Shown piece after piece: positions 36,103 through 48,356 of a DNA stretch of 64,000 nucleotides. Origin of the DNA: Astrocystis sublimbata. Taxonomy: Eukaryota > Ascomycota > Sordariomycetes > Xylariales > Xylariaceae. The translations under genes were made by a program, and so were the position numbers. The stretch covers positions 558,001 to 622,000 of the forward strand of contig JAJNNY010000002.1 of assembly GCA_022453515.1 (NCBI GenBank). The letters run 5' to 3'. The notes beneath the pieces are model-generated. The model searched no databases, was not told where the DNA came from, and worked only from the letters and a program-made list of their open reading frames with translations. Numbering within the stretch: the first letter of the stretch is position 1; each line of letters opens with the position of its first letter.

Positions 36103-39100
36103 ATGGACAACGCCCCTTCTGCTCAACAGCAGTACACGTCTAACCAGTTAGGCACCTCGGGTTCCTCCTACCCTTCACCATCAGCTATAGCGCCCCATCA
36201 GCTGCAGCAAGGTTCCGCCACTCAGCACACTTTGCCGCCTTTGCAGCACAGTAGCAGTAGCATGCAATCTATCTACGGGAGTCATCCTCATACACCTCGA
36301 ACGCCCGGTACTCCCAGCACCCCTCAACCTCAGAATATGAGCAACTACCCCCCTCCCAACGCAGGCCCCGGCCGCGGCTCTTACGGCATGATGCCTAGTC
36401 AGTATCAGAACCCCCCTCAAGGCTATCCGACAACCACGTCTATGATGCCACAGGCTTCTGTCGCTACTTCTCACCCGCAACCCATTGCGCCTGCACCAGC
36501 TGCTGCTCGACCTCCCGTCCTTCGTCCCATGCCTGCAGGTGGGGTCATTCCCCAGTCGGGAATGTCATCGCCCTATGGCGGAAGCCCTATGATGGGTCAT
36601 CAGCCATCGCTGCTCCAGGATGCCGAACAGCCAACACACGTTGTAGGATCCCAGGGGCGGCGCGGGATCTTGCCTAGTGCTCCGGGCCGGCCCGCAGCCC
36701 CCACAGGGACCGGCGCCTCGAAGAACACTGTTATCCCTCAGAAAGATGCTGACGGAAAGTTTCCTTGTCCCCATTGTACGAAGACTTACCTCCACGCTAA
36801 GCATCTTAAGCGCCACCTTCTGCGCCGTAAGTTTGTAGTTTCCGCTAGCGAGTTGTAGGCCTGCTAACTGAGTGAGCAGACACCGGTGATCGCCCGTACA
36901 TGTGCGTGCTGTGCCGGGATACGTTTTCGCGAAGTGATATTCTGAAACGGCACTTCCAGAAATGCTCGATCCGTCGAGGTAACCCTACCGGGGCGAGTCA
37001 TTTGTCTCACCCCCAAGCACATGTTAAAAAGCAGCAGCAGAATGCGCAGAAAGCGAACGAGGGCGACTTGAGTCACATGAATGGTATGACGAGCATGCCA
37101 GGTGACGGAGTTGTTCATCCTTTCGGTATGGTCCAGATCCAAGATGGTATGGGAAACATGGCCAACGACCAGAACCAGCTCTCTAGATCAAGCAGCATGA
37201 GTCGGATGGATGACGGCGCCAACCGGGACCGTAGGAACATGCCAGGCGGCTACAACGGTGAAGTACCGAATTCGATGGCGTCCAACATCAACCCACAGTT
37301 GGCCAACTTCAACATGCCTCCGAACCAGAACGCTATGCCCATGTATGGAGCTTCTGGCTCGACACAACAGTCGGGCCTTGACTGGTCTCAGATGTTCCAA
37401 CAGCCTGGTGCGCAACCAACACATACCTACAACACTACGTTCCCATCTCCTAATATTGGACAGAATCAGACCGCAATCAAAACCGAGCCTAACTCCACCC
37501 CCGAGAGATCCAATGGCACACCGGGCGCTCCCCCGACCGATGACCCCGATCGCCCGCTATTCATTTCGAACTGGGAACCGCAATTGTCTATGCAGGATGG
37601 GTGCCAGCAACTTTCTACTCAGATACTCAATTTCTTCTACCCGCCTAGCCACTACGCGTCCCCCGAGAACAATGCCATCCATCATTTCTTCCACCCAGAA
37701 AATATTAGAATATTTCTCGATTCGTTTATTCATTTTCATATTCATTTCTCCTTCCTACATATTCCTACCTTCCGGATCATGGAAGCCTATCCTGGACTCA
37801 CTGCCTCTATGTGTTGCATCGGGGCTTGTTACTCTGACCGCGTTGACCCAGCGCTTGTGCGCGAAGTGACGACCTTCCTCAATATCGCCCTAGAGCGTGA
37901 CTGCAACTTAGTACAATCGCATGCACCATTCCAGATCGAGAACGGCGAAGACAAAGTTGGTCTTGAAAAACTACAAGCATTGATTCTTATGTCCTCTCTA
38001 CTAATCTGGAATGGAGCCCCGATTCAGAGGGAAACTGCTCGACGGGTATTCCCGATTGTTGCCGCAATCGCCCGTCGTTCTGATCTACTGCACGCCCAGA
38101 CAGATTCCGGTCCCTACAGCATCCTTCATCAACCGAATCTTGATCTACAGAGCATCAACCCTAAATCGTTTGAGTGGGTGGCGTGGGTCGAGCAGGAAAA
38201 GCGTATCAGGTTGATGCATATGGTGTATCTCCTTGATGTTGCCCGTGGCTTGTATTTCAACCTTGATCCGCAATTTGATGCGTTTGAGATCCGCATACCA
38301 CTTCCTGCCGATGATGCGGCGTGGGAGGCTCATTCGGCAGAGGAGTGCGCTGATGCCCTCAACTTGTTCGGTTCGGACGCGGTGAAGAAGGCCAACCCAG
38401 ACGGGTCTCAGCGGAGCAAGCAGCCGGAGTTGCACCTAGTGCTTCGAGCTATGCTAGACGGTGCCGTTCAGATCCAACCCGGAAGCACCAATCTTTGGGG
38501 AAAATTCATCTTGATCCATGCCATTCTTGCCCAGATCAGACGAGCACAAATGGAAGGCAACCTAACTCAGCTCGACGGTTCGAACACGCCACTCGGCCGA
38601 AACGATTGGGTCGTCATGGGAGGATCGGGCCCTAGCAATGGTCATCGCAGCGCCAGCAGCAGTGGCAGAAACACGCCTGTTTCTATGACCCAACCTTTGT
38701 CTCGTCAGATGTACAATAACTTCAGTACGGGGCTGGACAAGTGGAAATCCTATTGGGACATGGACATGGCGATTCAATTTCCGCCCTCAGTTTCAAATCC
38801 TCGACGCCATGGATTTTCTCGAGATGGTCCACATTTCTTCTGGCTTGCCAAGTTATTCTTGCGCACTCCTCGCTTGAGTGTCTCACAATTAGGCCCGGAC
38901 CAGCGGTTGACGCAAGTCATCCAGTTGCTAAAGGCTGCGACTGCTTGGGTTGAAAGCGACGGTGCCTCACGGGGCGAAGAATTTGGCTCTGTGGGCGACA
39001 TGAACCCCGACTACGCAATATCCGATCTCACACTTGATATGACTCAGTTTTTCAAGCCATTACCAGCCATTGTGGAATCTTCAAGTGCACCCTGCGTCAA

Positions 39101-39113
39101 GACGGAAGTCTAA
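36103..39113 (+). CDS. C2H2 zinc-finger / fungal_trans-domain transcription factor
   Basis: Model: join(36103..36826,36880..39113), 985 residues. The first 210 residues are Pro/Ser/Gln-rich and disordered. Two adjacent zinc fingers follow. Finger 1 is CPHC..HLLRH (Cys222, Cys225, His238, His242). Finger 2 is CVLC..HFQKC (Cys250, Cys253, His266, Cys270), with Cys as the fourth ligand. The intron interrupts the linker at the HTGDRPY junction. A second disordered region follows (to about residue 460), rich in Asn, Met and Gln with a KTEP motif. Residues about 475-820 carry the fungal-specific transcription factor (fungal_trans) helical domain, including FLDSFIHFHIHFSFLHIPTF and WVAWVEQEKRIRLMHMVYLLD. 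The architecture resembles the AmdX-like group of Pezizomycotina regulators, but I am not sure enough to give a symbol. It is probably nuclear; its targets are unknown. Branch sequence GCTAAC sits just before the acceptor. Confidence 0.92.
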
Positions 39114-42100
39114 TGGAGTTTGTAGTGATAACTCAGTGTGCGGGTTTCCAAGCATTCGTGGCGTTCCTGTTTCCTACGTTTCATCATCCCAAAAAAAAGT
39201 TTCGCTTCGCCTGCATAGGACCAGCATGGGGGTGGTAGTTTGATTTGCATTTTCCGGTTCGGCTCATGTGCCTTCATTAGACTGGTTGTGGCTTTTTCTT
39301 TTCCTGCATTAGACACGACGATTAGAGCTTTGGGGTATGGACTATCGCCCACTGGTGGTTATGATGTTTCACGTCTTAAATGTGCCCGGACAGGGTCAGA
39401 TCCTTCGATGGGGTTGGAGTTTCTCGTGGAGTGTATGTGTCTCATCAGCAGGCATCGTGGTGGGGATTCGGATTTTGTAGCCAAGTGAAGAGCATTGTAA
39501 TCCTACAGCTCTGAACTAGATGTCACATACGAACTTGAAATGTTGTCCAAGAAAACCTACAGATAATAGTCGTCCACTTGAAACAGCGCCCACACCACAA
39601 GTTTGTAATTGCGTGTTCCCTCCATCTCGTGCTTGTTGCAATTGAATCAAATGCTGGTGAAGCCAGGTGTGCCCCAAAGTCATTCAGGGCATCATTACTG
39701 CAAGCCGTGTTCTGTAAATCACGCTTTTTTCCTTCCCAGGCAGCGTAATCTGTTATTGTACTTATTGATCCTACGGGAAGGTTTGTCAAAAACACCTTAT
39801 ACAATCGCACATGTCAAATGAAGAAGAATGTTATGGTGAATTTATAGACCGCGGTGCTGATAGGGCAGCACGAAAGAACAGAGAGGACGTCTCATTCGTC
39901 CGATATCACGAATATCATAACAATCTGACGCCTATAAAGAAGAAAAGAAAAAAGAGAACACACATCCCAGGGTAAATAGAGACTGGAAGCGTCTACAACT
40001 TGCGTTTTTTTCTTTTTTTTTTTGTCAAAAAGGTACAACGAAACAAACAGGATGTTGAGTTCAAAGCGGCAAATAGATGGCTTGAGAGGTGTTGTTGACA
40101 CGTAGGTGACATCTTGATCCGTTATAAATTTATGACGACATCTATTTACATCGTAACTTGTTGTCTACTTCGGCTTGTAACTCAATTCATACTGCCAGTC
40201 TTGCATCGTCCTCTTCCCATGCTAGACGTACCCCGGCATGGGTTGGTTGTATGGAACATTATCTATCACCTGGCTGCTTGATTCCAAGATTATATGGGCT
40301 TTGATATGTCTCCATCAAAGTCTTCGCTTACACGGATCATGATCTGTCAACTTGTAGAACCATTGTGACCGCCATTCATTTGGGATTGATGTTGGTGGTA
40401 TCCCGGTCGATGGTTGTGATTCGTGGGGTCATTTGCCGCAACGCGGCATGATCATCCTCCGTCGGCTTGAAGTAACGCTCCTCGGCCCCATCCGACAATT
40501 GCAGACCGACAACCCCCCAGGCCAGACTACATACAACCGGTTCCCAGTCAATACTCAACGTTCCTTTCCAATATCTCTGTGCGATGTTCGGGGTTTCGCA
40601 CCCGGAGAACGAAGAAGAGGGAACAGAGAACGGGGGAATCACTCACAGGCCCAGACCCACCCCGATGCGAGTCTTTGACGAGAGATTACGGAATGATCTG
40701 GTCGTAGTTAGCTGATGTTCCGTCTGTGTGACCAGCAAATGTTTTTTTCCTCTCTCATAATCCCAAGGGCATTGGAGAATCAATGATGATGAGACAGATA
40801 GATAAGAGATCTGTCATCTATCATGACGAGTGGCTAGCTACACAGGTATAGCAAAGAACACATATATGCAGGAGTGACTTTCTGATGAAGATGATGATGA
40901 TGATGATGGCGGCGGCGGTGGTGGTGGCGTAGTAGTGGCGACAGTATGAATGGGCTGGGCAGTTGGCTGACTATTTTATAGGGTCGGCTTACTTACTGAA
41001 GCAGTGACATGAGGCCGATGTTGCGCAACTGTTATAAGCCGACGCAAGCTGACAAGTAAGTTCAGATTGGCAAGTGATATGCGACTTCCCAGCTTACGGC
41101 AGGCGGCAGGAGAAGGCGAAGGCCGAAGGCGAAGGCGAGGAGGGTGTGAGGAAGCGACAGTGTCAACCGGACCGAGAGAAGGCAGGCGATGATTTGGTGA
41201 GAGATTCGTCTTTAGGCCAAACCGTCAGTTTGATGATGAGTCCACGCAACACCGGAATCGGTGGGTGACACGGGATAAGTCAGACGAGCAAATGAGCAAA
41301 CGAATATATGGAAGATGGAAAATGATGAGGTGAGGTGATATCGTCGTGTAGCCAATGAGCATGTAGCTATGCGAAAACAGGTGACCCAATTAGGCACCTT
41401 AGGATCCCGGCAGTTCGGAGACTACAGATGTACCTTGGGCGGTGAGGAGGGACACAAATGGTGGATGTACAGGTACTTGCGGTCGCATTACTTCATGCCA
41501 GGCACCTTCTTCGCTTGGAGTTAGTTAGTCCTTGTCGATAGAGTAAATGACCATATATGGGGGTCAAGGCTGGAAGTGAGATCTGATTAAAGATAGGCGC
41601 TGCTTATCTGCCACTGGAAATGATCAATTACTTCACCGAAATACGCTTTTTCGCCAGCGCCGCTGGAGCCTCGTACAAACCACCGTACGATCCAGCCAAC
41701 AAAGTGAGCAGGACGGCTATGCGTGGTATCTACTCTAACTAGTTTTTTTTCCTTCTCGTCAGCAGTGCCCCGGCTTTGGGCTACACTCCCGTCTGCAAGG
41801 GCCTTTAGGCACGATTCTCATGAGTACGATATCGGACCATGGCCTTAAGATACCCGCTCATGTAACAAACACCAGGTGCCAAATAACGAGTGGTATTTCT
41901 ATGACGCTTCAGCGGGAAAGTCTCCGGGCGACTAAGAAGTACTCCTTTAAGATAAGCATCAATCAGACTATCGCTCGGTGTTTACAGTGCCCAATAGTCG
42001 TCCTAGCAAGCTCAGTTGTATTCGCCCGAATCTACATATGGTTGTTTTCTGCTCTATCTCAATTTTTTGCATCATAATAGCAAGCGCATAACAAGTTGGA

Positions 42101-42114
42101 CGGCAGCCGGCTCT
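39114..42114. other. Intergenic region between the transcription factor and URA5
   Basis: It contains the 3' ends of both flanking genes and no recognised coding sequence. Open frames at 39240-39488, 40376-40642 and 41074-41268 lack any family resemblance. A GATGAT/GGCGGC/GGTGGT simple repeat lies at 40887-40928. Confidence 0.5.
40887..40928. repeat. Compound trinucleotide repeat (GAT)n(GGC)n(GGT)n
   Basis: Three adjoining trinucleotide runs are directly visible: GAT, then GGC, then GGT. It is in non-coding DNA. Confidence 0.8.
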
Positions 42115-42792
42115 TTAGTCGCTGGCACCGTACTGGGCTCGGTACTCTTGGATCTTCTGAATAACATCGGGGTTCGAGATAACGCCCTTTGTGCCAGCAG
42201 CAATAATGTCATCGAGCTTGATAATGGCTAGAATGGGAATGTCGTACTCCTTGCGCAGCTGGCCGATAGCACTCGTCTTGCCATCTCCTTCCGGCAGGGT
42301 TTCCTGACGATCGAGCGCGACAACGATGCCGACAACGGTGCCGCCCTGGGCACGGATCATGTCGATGGCCTGACGCTTGGCGGTGCCAGCGGAGACGACA
42401 TCGTCGATGATCAACACCCGCTTTCCCTTGAGTGGCGAGCCCACAATGGTGCCGCCCTCGCCGTGGTCCTTGGCCTCCTTGCGGTCGTAGCTGTACGCGA
42501 CACTGCGGTACCGCGCATGATCTACGCGACCGAGCGCATAGAGCACGGAGGCGGCCAGCGGTATACCCTTGTAGGCGGGCCCGAAGATGACATCGAACTG
42601 AGGGCCCTCGGCGGCAATGGTGTGCGCGTAGGCATCCGTGATGGGGGCGTGTAGGTCGAGGGTGAAGAAGTCGCCGGCGTTGAAGAAGTAAGGCGAGATG
42701 CGCTTCGACTTCAACTCGTAGGAGCCGAATCGCAGGGCGCCACCGTCGATGGCGGCGCGGAGGAAATCTTGCTTGTACTGGGGTAAAGCCAT
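42115..42792 (-). CDS. ura5: Orotate phosphoribosyltransferase
   Basis: Single-exon gene of 225 residues, the normal length for fungal URA5/PyrE. It joins orotate to PRPP to give orotidine 5'-phosphate, the fifth step of de novo pyrimidine synthesis, in the cytosol. Visible features are the substrate-contacting [10 protein letters not shown] (residues 33-42), [11 protein letters not shown] (70-80), the catalytic flexible loop [11 protein letters not shown] (104-114) and the PRPP-binding motif [13 protein letters not shown] (126-138). The N-terminus [20 protein letters not shown] matches orthologues, so the start is secure. It is divergent from NOG1, with which it shares a 1.2-kb upstream region. 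Confidence 0.98.
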   Translation of the reverse strand: MALPQYKQDFLRAAIDGGALRFGSYELKSKRISPYFFNAGDFFTLDLHAPITDAYAHTIAAEGPQFDVIFGPAYKGIPLAASVLYALGRVDHARYRSVAYSYDRKEAKDHGEGGTIVGSPLKGKRVLIIDDVVSAGTAKRQAIDMIRAQGGTVVGIVVALDRQETLPEGDGKTSAIGQLRKEYDIPILAIIKLDDIIAAGTKGVISNPDVIQKIQEYRAQYGASD

Positions 42793-43994
42793 TGCGTGAT
42801 GATATGGCAGAGGAGCAGTTGTTTGCTTGACCTTCTGCCGAAGGAAGAATGCGGACGCTAGGTGCCTAGGTAGTCAAGGGATGACAGTGTGCGTGTGCGC
42901 CTTGAAATGGATTTATAGAGCTGGGGATAGGCCTATGATGTTCCTGTAATGTGGAGCGTTCCATATCAGCTCTGCAAATGGCATAGATGGCATAGATGCA
43001 TGTATGACAGCATGTTCAGTTACAACAGAACTTGTGAAGCCCAATGTCAACTGTGTGTGGTGTGATGAAATTTACAGCCACGAGGGGACGAACATGAAGC
43101 GATAAGTTACAACTCAAAATAGCCCTTCGCAGATAGAGGATCCAGCCTTGGCACGGCTCAAAGTGGGATGGACGTCCAAGCTCTCCAATTCGTGGTGGGG
43201 TAGTAGGAAGAGGAGGGGGGGGGGGAATGGGCAGTGGGCATAGCGAGAAATACAGCGGGAAACTTACAATGAACCCTCTCTGGAACCAACAGCTTGGAGA
43301 AGTGCAGTTTCCAGACTCGCCAGGTGAGGGGAAACCACCCAGCACTTATTTGATGAATTTGCTCTGCCTTATGGCACCAATATTGTGACCCTCCGCACTC
43401 TAGCTAGGTAATATACGAGTACTCTCTCTGCATTTGACGCTCAGTCTACCTACGCATACAGCGTAGTGCTAACCTCAGCTGGGTAAAGGCAAAGGAGGAG
43501 GCAGAGCTGAGCGGCGCCACTAATAGATCAATATATTGAAGGTGTGGGACTGCGTGGATGCTCGGATGCCACCAAGTAAGTGCATGCATGCATGTAGCAT
43601 TTGGCCGGCAAGGTACTTACTTGAGTAAGTACAGACAGCCCTGAGAACAGCTAATCGATAAAGGGTGCACCCCACGCCCCACCTGTTTTTTTTCTTGGGC
43701 CCACTATGCAGATAAGGTACTGGAGGTATCCGAGTATCCTCGACCTGAACATTTATCGCCCGTCGCTCCATCTACCAACCTACAGTATCCATCTCGGCAT
43801 CGAACGACGGAATACCTTTGACTTGTGGCATCGTTCCATAACGCATCGCACATCGATTGTGGTACAGCAACGGCAACGGCAACAGCAACGGCACCGGCAT
43901 AACCTGCCATATCCGCGCCACCGCGCAATTCGATCCAGACAGAACCCGCCTTCGTTCATTCGTAGTGTGCTCGCGCGCACCACGACCGCCCACG
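42793..43994. promoter_or_regulatory. Bidirectional URA5 / NOG1 upstream region
   Basis: URA5 runs left and NOG1 runs right from this 1.2-kb gap. A TATAAAT box on the minus strand (42911-42917) lies about 120 bases upstream of the URA5 ATG and is a plausible core promoter. Poly-G near 43215-43225 and GTAGGTA motifs are present. A CAACGG repeat at about 43870-43892 precedes NOG1. An open frame across 43706-44056 overlaps the NOG1 start in another frame and is not credited. Confidence 0.5.
42911..42917 (-). promoter_or_regulatory. Candidate TATA box of URA5
   Basis: TATAAAT read on the minus strand, 119-125 bases before the URA5 start codon. The position suits a fungal TATA element. There is no experimental support. 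Confidence 0.45.
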
Positions 43995-46900
43995 ATGAAA
44001 ACCACATGGAAGGATATCGCTCCGGTTCCTACCTCCACCGAATTTCTGGATGTTAGTGCTCTACCCACGGGATGGTATGCCCTGGAATCGCTGTATACTG
44101 ATCGATATCTCTCTGTAGATAGTCCTCTCGCGAACCCAGCGCCGTCTACCCACCCAGATTCGATCTGGCTTCAAGATATCAAGAATCCGCGCCTTCTAGT
44201 GAGTATATTCGATTTTAATACCCCGACTTAGCAACCATTTCCTAGGCCAACCATGCCGGTCTTGTGAACGAATGCTCGGGAGTTGGAGGAAAACACCAAA
44301 AGCTGTATTAGCAGTTACCTTGACGAAATGGTCGCAATTTCAGACAATTCAAACCCGTTTAAAATACTTTGCAAACGTTTTGCAGGTTGCGAAGGGTAAG
44401 AAGGGGCCACGCAGATCGTGAAAGATGTATTGAGGCCTATGTGGTATTCAACTATCCCAGCCTGATACGAACTCTCGAGCATTCGTTGGGACGGCGGCCA
44501 AGAAACCTTCAGGGGCTGGTATGGGTTTGGTTTACTGCGTGAATACACATACTCCTGGGATACCTGATACATGAGCCCCCCTGAAAGGTTAAATGCTAAC
44601 TCTTCCTCTCTAATGTAGCACTCGAAAAGTGAAATACACAGCTGAGACGTTTTCCGAGAAACTATCCCTCATCTTGGAGGGGTTCCCAAGATTAAATGAT
44701 CTTCACCCGTATGTGTTCCCTGGGGTCATTTATCACCGCCTCTGGCAAGTCTTGAGGGCATAAGTTACCCTAACAGGTACCTATGCACCCGAGACACCTG
44801 CGAACCCCCGTTTCATGAACAATTTTGTCAAGGCAAAGGGCAATTACTGACTTCAGTGGGCTGCAGTTTTCACCGCGACTTGATGAACACACTGTATGAC
44901 GCCGATCACTTCAAAATCGCTTTGGGCCAACTGGCGACGGCGAAGACCTTGATAGAGAGTATCTCTAGAGACTACGTTCGTCTCTTGAAATACGCCCAGT
45001 CTCTGTGTTAGTAAATCGATTCTCGAGTTCCACAATTCGGCAAACTCCTGCTCTCAAATGCTGCATTATTATGCATGCTTTTGAGACACCCGATTCACGG
45101 GTCAAAACTTCCCCTAAAAAGATAGATTCTAACTCCTTTTCTAGACCAATGCAAGCAGCTGAAGAGAGCCGCTCTCGGTCGGATGGCCACCTTGACGCGC
45201 CGTCTGAAAGACCCTCTTCTATATCTCGATCAAGTTCGACAGCATCTGGGTCGCCTGCCATCGATCGATCCGACAGCCCGGACTCTGTTGATATGCGGCT
45301 TCCCGAATACTGGAAAATCCTCGTTCCTGAAGTCAATCTCTAGAGCTGACGTTGTGCGTCTACAATTCTTGTTTGATGATACTTGATGCTAATTCAATCA
45401 TAGGAAGTGATGCCGTGTAAGTAGCCCAGAATGATACTGGGTTCTTCAGCCTATATCATGCCCCAGACTCTTCTTCAAGGCCTTGTCTACTAGCCTACTA
45501 GTCACATTGCAATTGGAAACTGACACGGGACATAGACGCGTTTACGACGAAAAGCCTGTTGTACGTTGTGACGGCTGGTACCCCTGGTTGTAGTAACATT
45601 ATACTGACTGACTCCAACAGCGTCGGCCATTTTGACTGGAATTACTTGCGTTTGTATGTTCTACTACCTCTCAACTGGCAGCGGTCACTAATGCTAGCAA
45701 TCTTAGTCAAGCCATAGATACCCCTGGTACGTTTTTGACGCTATGCGACTTTCTATGAGATGTCTTTCCTTTCACACGAGTTGCAAGAGCATCTGCGAAA
45801 AGTCCGACTATGGTGGCCGTCTCTCATACTATGACTGACATATTGACATGGAAATAGGTGTTCTCGATCATCCGCTAGAGGAGATGGTGAGTGAACAAGC
45901 ACAATCTTATCGTCAAACATGAGCTGACTTGAAAATGTAGAACACTATAGAGATGCGTAAGCGATGGCCTCGCCCTTTTGTAGAGCTGCACGTATTAACA
46001 CTGGCGACAGAATCTATCACAGCTATAGCCCACCTTCGAGCTGCAATCCTGTACTTCATGGATTTATCGGAGCAATGTGGTTACAGCGTGGCGTCACAGA
46101 TGCAACTCTTCCGGAGTCTTAAGCCGCTCTTTGCCAACAAGCTTATTTTCATCGTCTTCAACAAGATCGATGTTCTAAAACGCGGAGATTTGGATGCGGC
46201 TACCGCTGCAGAGCTTGACGAGCTCATATCGTCTGCCGGGGTTGAAACACTTGAAGTCTCATGTATGAAATATATGCCAAACTGAATTCTGATTCACATG
46301 CAGTTGTCCATTCTTACCCTTGTGGGAGATTGACTGCATGCTGCCAATTCCGTCGAACAACTATCGCTGACTCTTATTCAGGCAACACAACCGAGGGTGT
46401 ACAGGAGGCCAAGAATCTCGTTGCCGACCGACTTTTGGCTCACAGAGTGAGCGAGAAGGTCAATGCCGGCACAAACAGCAGCGGCATTGTCGGAAGTAGA
46501 TTGGCGGACGTAATGGCGAGAATCCACGTCGCTCAGCCTACAGAAGTACGAGAGAGCTTTATCCCAGAAGCAGCCCTAGCGAAGAAGAAGTATGACAAAA
46601 ATGACCCCAATCGTCCCATGCTCTCTAGAGATGTGGAAGAAGCAAATGGCGGAGCTGGCGTGTTCAATGTCGATCTCAAGGGCGACTATCTTTTGGACAA
46701 CCCTGAGTGGAAATATGATCGAATCCCCGAGTTACTTGATGGCAAGAACATCTACGATTACGTTGACCCAGATATCGATGCCAAGTTACAGGCCTTGGAG
46801 GAAGAGGAGGAGAAGCTGGAGGCCGAGGGCTACTATGACTCGGACGAAGAAATCGATGATGTTGAGACAGCTGAAATTCGACGAAAGGCTGACCAAATCC

Positions 46901-47467
46901 GGACAAAGCAAGCACTTATTCGCAACGAAGGAAGAATGCGGAGAATCAAGAACCGCGCCGCTTTACCGCGCAGTGCCATCAAGAAACCTCTTTCACAACT
47001 GGAAGATTCTCTTGACCAACTCGGTGTTGATACTGAAGGGCTACAACTACGCGGCCGTTCGCAGACTGTCAGCCGGGGTCGTTCCGTGACCCGAAGCCGA
47101 CAAGGCACGGAGGATCCTAACGCCATGGATGTTGATCAAACCCCACGAGAAAGATTGCGATCTAAGAGTCGAGCACGCAGCCAGCCGGCGACCAATCGTC
47201 GTGAAGATGGTGTCGCTGACAGCACCTCGCGCACAATGGCTGAAAAACAAGCCAAACTTGCCCAGAGAAAGAGGAACCGTGATGCCCGCCAAGGAGAGGG
47301 AGATCGGCGTGCAACTGCCTCGTTGGCTAAACATTTGGTAAGTCCATCCTTACGAGACCTTTCACGGGGTTTCGCGTACACTTCACGTGGTTCATGACCA
47401 GAGCGCTAATGATAAATCTCCCTAGTTCTCTGGCAAGCGATCACTCGGCAGTGCGTCTCATCGTTAA
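43995..47467 (+). CDS. nog1: Nog1, nucleolar GTPase of 60S ribosome assembly
   Basis: Model: join(43995..44051,44119..44198,44619..44708,44867..45006,45145..45353,45404..45416,45536..45560,45621..45653,45707..45726,45858..45886,45941..45956,46011..46262,46382..47337,47426..47467), 653 residues, normal for Nog1. It starts [24 protein letters not shown]. An N-terminal helical domain ([23 protein letters not shown]) precedes the GTPase domain: G1 GFPNTGKSS (174-182), G3 DTPG (220-223), G4 NKID (288-291). NOGCT-type and basic C-terminal regions follow, ending [12 protein letters not shown]. Nog1 sits on pre-60S particles, with its C-terminal tail in the polypeptide exit tunnel, and is needed for late 60S assembly. 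Thirteen introns are inferred; exons 6-11 are 13, 25, 33, 20, 29 and 16 bases. Every junction has GT..AG ends and restores family sequence, such as EVMPYAFTTKSLFVGHFDW and [20 protein letters not shown]. Intron 2 (44199-44618) is 420 bases. Because the micro-exons are small, single junctions could be off by a few bases. Confidence 0.94.
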
Positions 47468-48356
47468 GCATGTTGTGAAGCAAAATTCGATAGCAGGTAT
47501 TTTATCTACCTTTTCGCAACGCTTCTAGTTGTAGAAGCTGCGCTACCCTGGCTGTTGGCATTTCGCTGCTCGATGGATGATTAAGGTTTAAATAGAAGCA
47601 ACGAGGAATGACAAAAGTTTCAAATTGTAGAGGCGTTTCGGACCAGGTATCAAGGAATACACTTTCGTTCACTTGTAGTAGCTCGTCACATCACGAATAA
47701 ATAGTTGTCTACGCATCCGCGGTTTGAAATATCGCAGGGTTATGGTTAAATCTACACAAACAACAACTTTTTCTAGATGTCGTTAGCTATGTGTGTCTAT
47801 TCTACCACTATAACAAGAGAAGCGCAATAGCCGAGACAAAGACGTCAAGAGCCTTTTCTTCTTCTTCTTCCTTTTGGGGGGGGTTATCTCGTCATACATG
47901 TGCAGGTTGGTATTTGCGTATAACATGCGCTACGTTGCATTGCCTCGCACATCATGCTCAAACATGATGAGAAATTGAACGAAACCCCCAAAAAGGAAAA
48001 GAATCCGAGGGACTGCCTGTCCCTGACATCTCTAATCAATTAGCTGGCTATTTAGCTGGCTACCTTATCCTGATTCCCAAACCTTGTCGTATCTGCCTAA
48101 AGACATCAAACGCCACAAAACAAATGCACACTTCGTTATCTGGGCGAAGAACCAAATGATGAGACATGAGCAGAAACATTGGCATTGCCAAGTTTTCACG
48201 TGGAAGAATTCCACAAAACCCAGATGAAAAAGAACAATCAGCCCTACTGCTTGCTGCTGCCAACGATAACGACGACTAAATAATTGTACATGTATTGATG
48301 ACAAGACCATCCATCCGTCATTGCCATGTTTTGGCGCGTGCTGTCTGGTCTGTCCG
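47468..48356. other. Convergent 3' intergenic region, NOG1 / GNAT gene
   Basis: It should hold both terminators. No conserved coding sequence is seen. A short TTC run near 47858-47870 and ordinary unique sequence fill it. Confidence 0.5.

Noticed and set aside
816..47467. A ribosome-biogenesis gene cluster linking RRP8, eIF2B-alpha, uL29m and NOG1
   Set aside because: The genes are far apart, on both strands and interleaved with unrelated genes; chance proximity of common housekeeping functions is sufficient.
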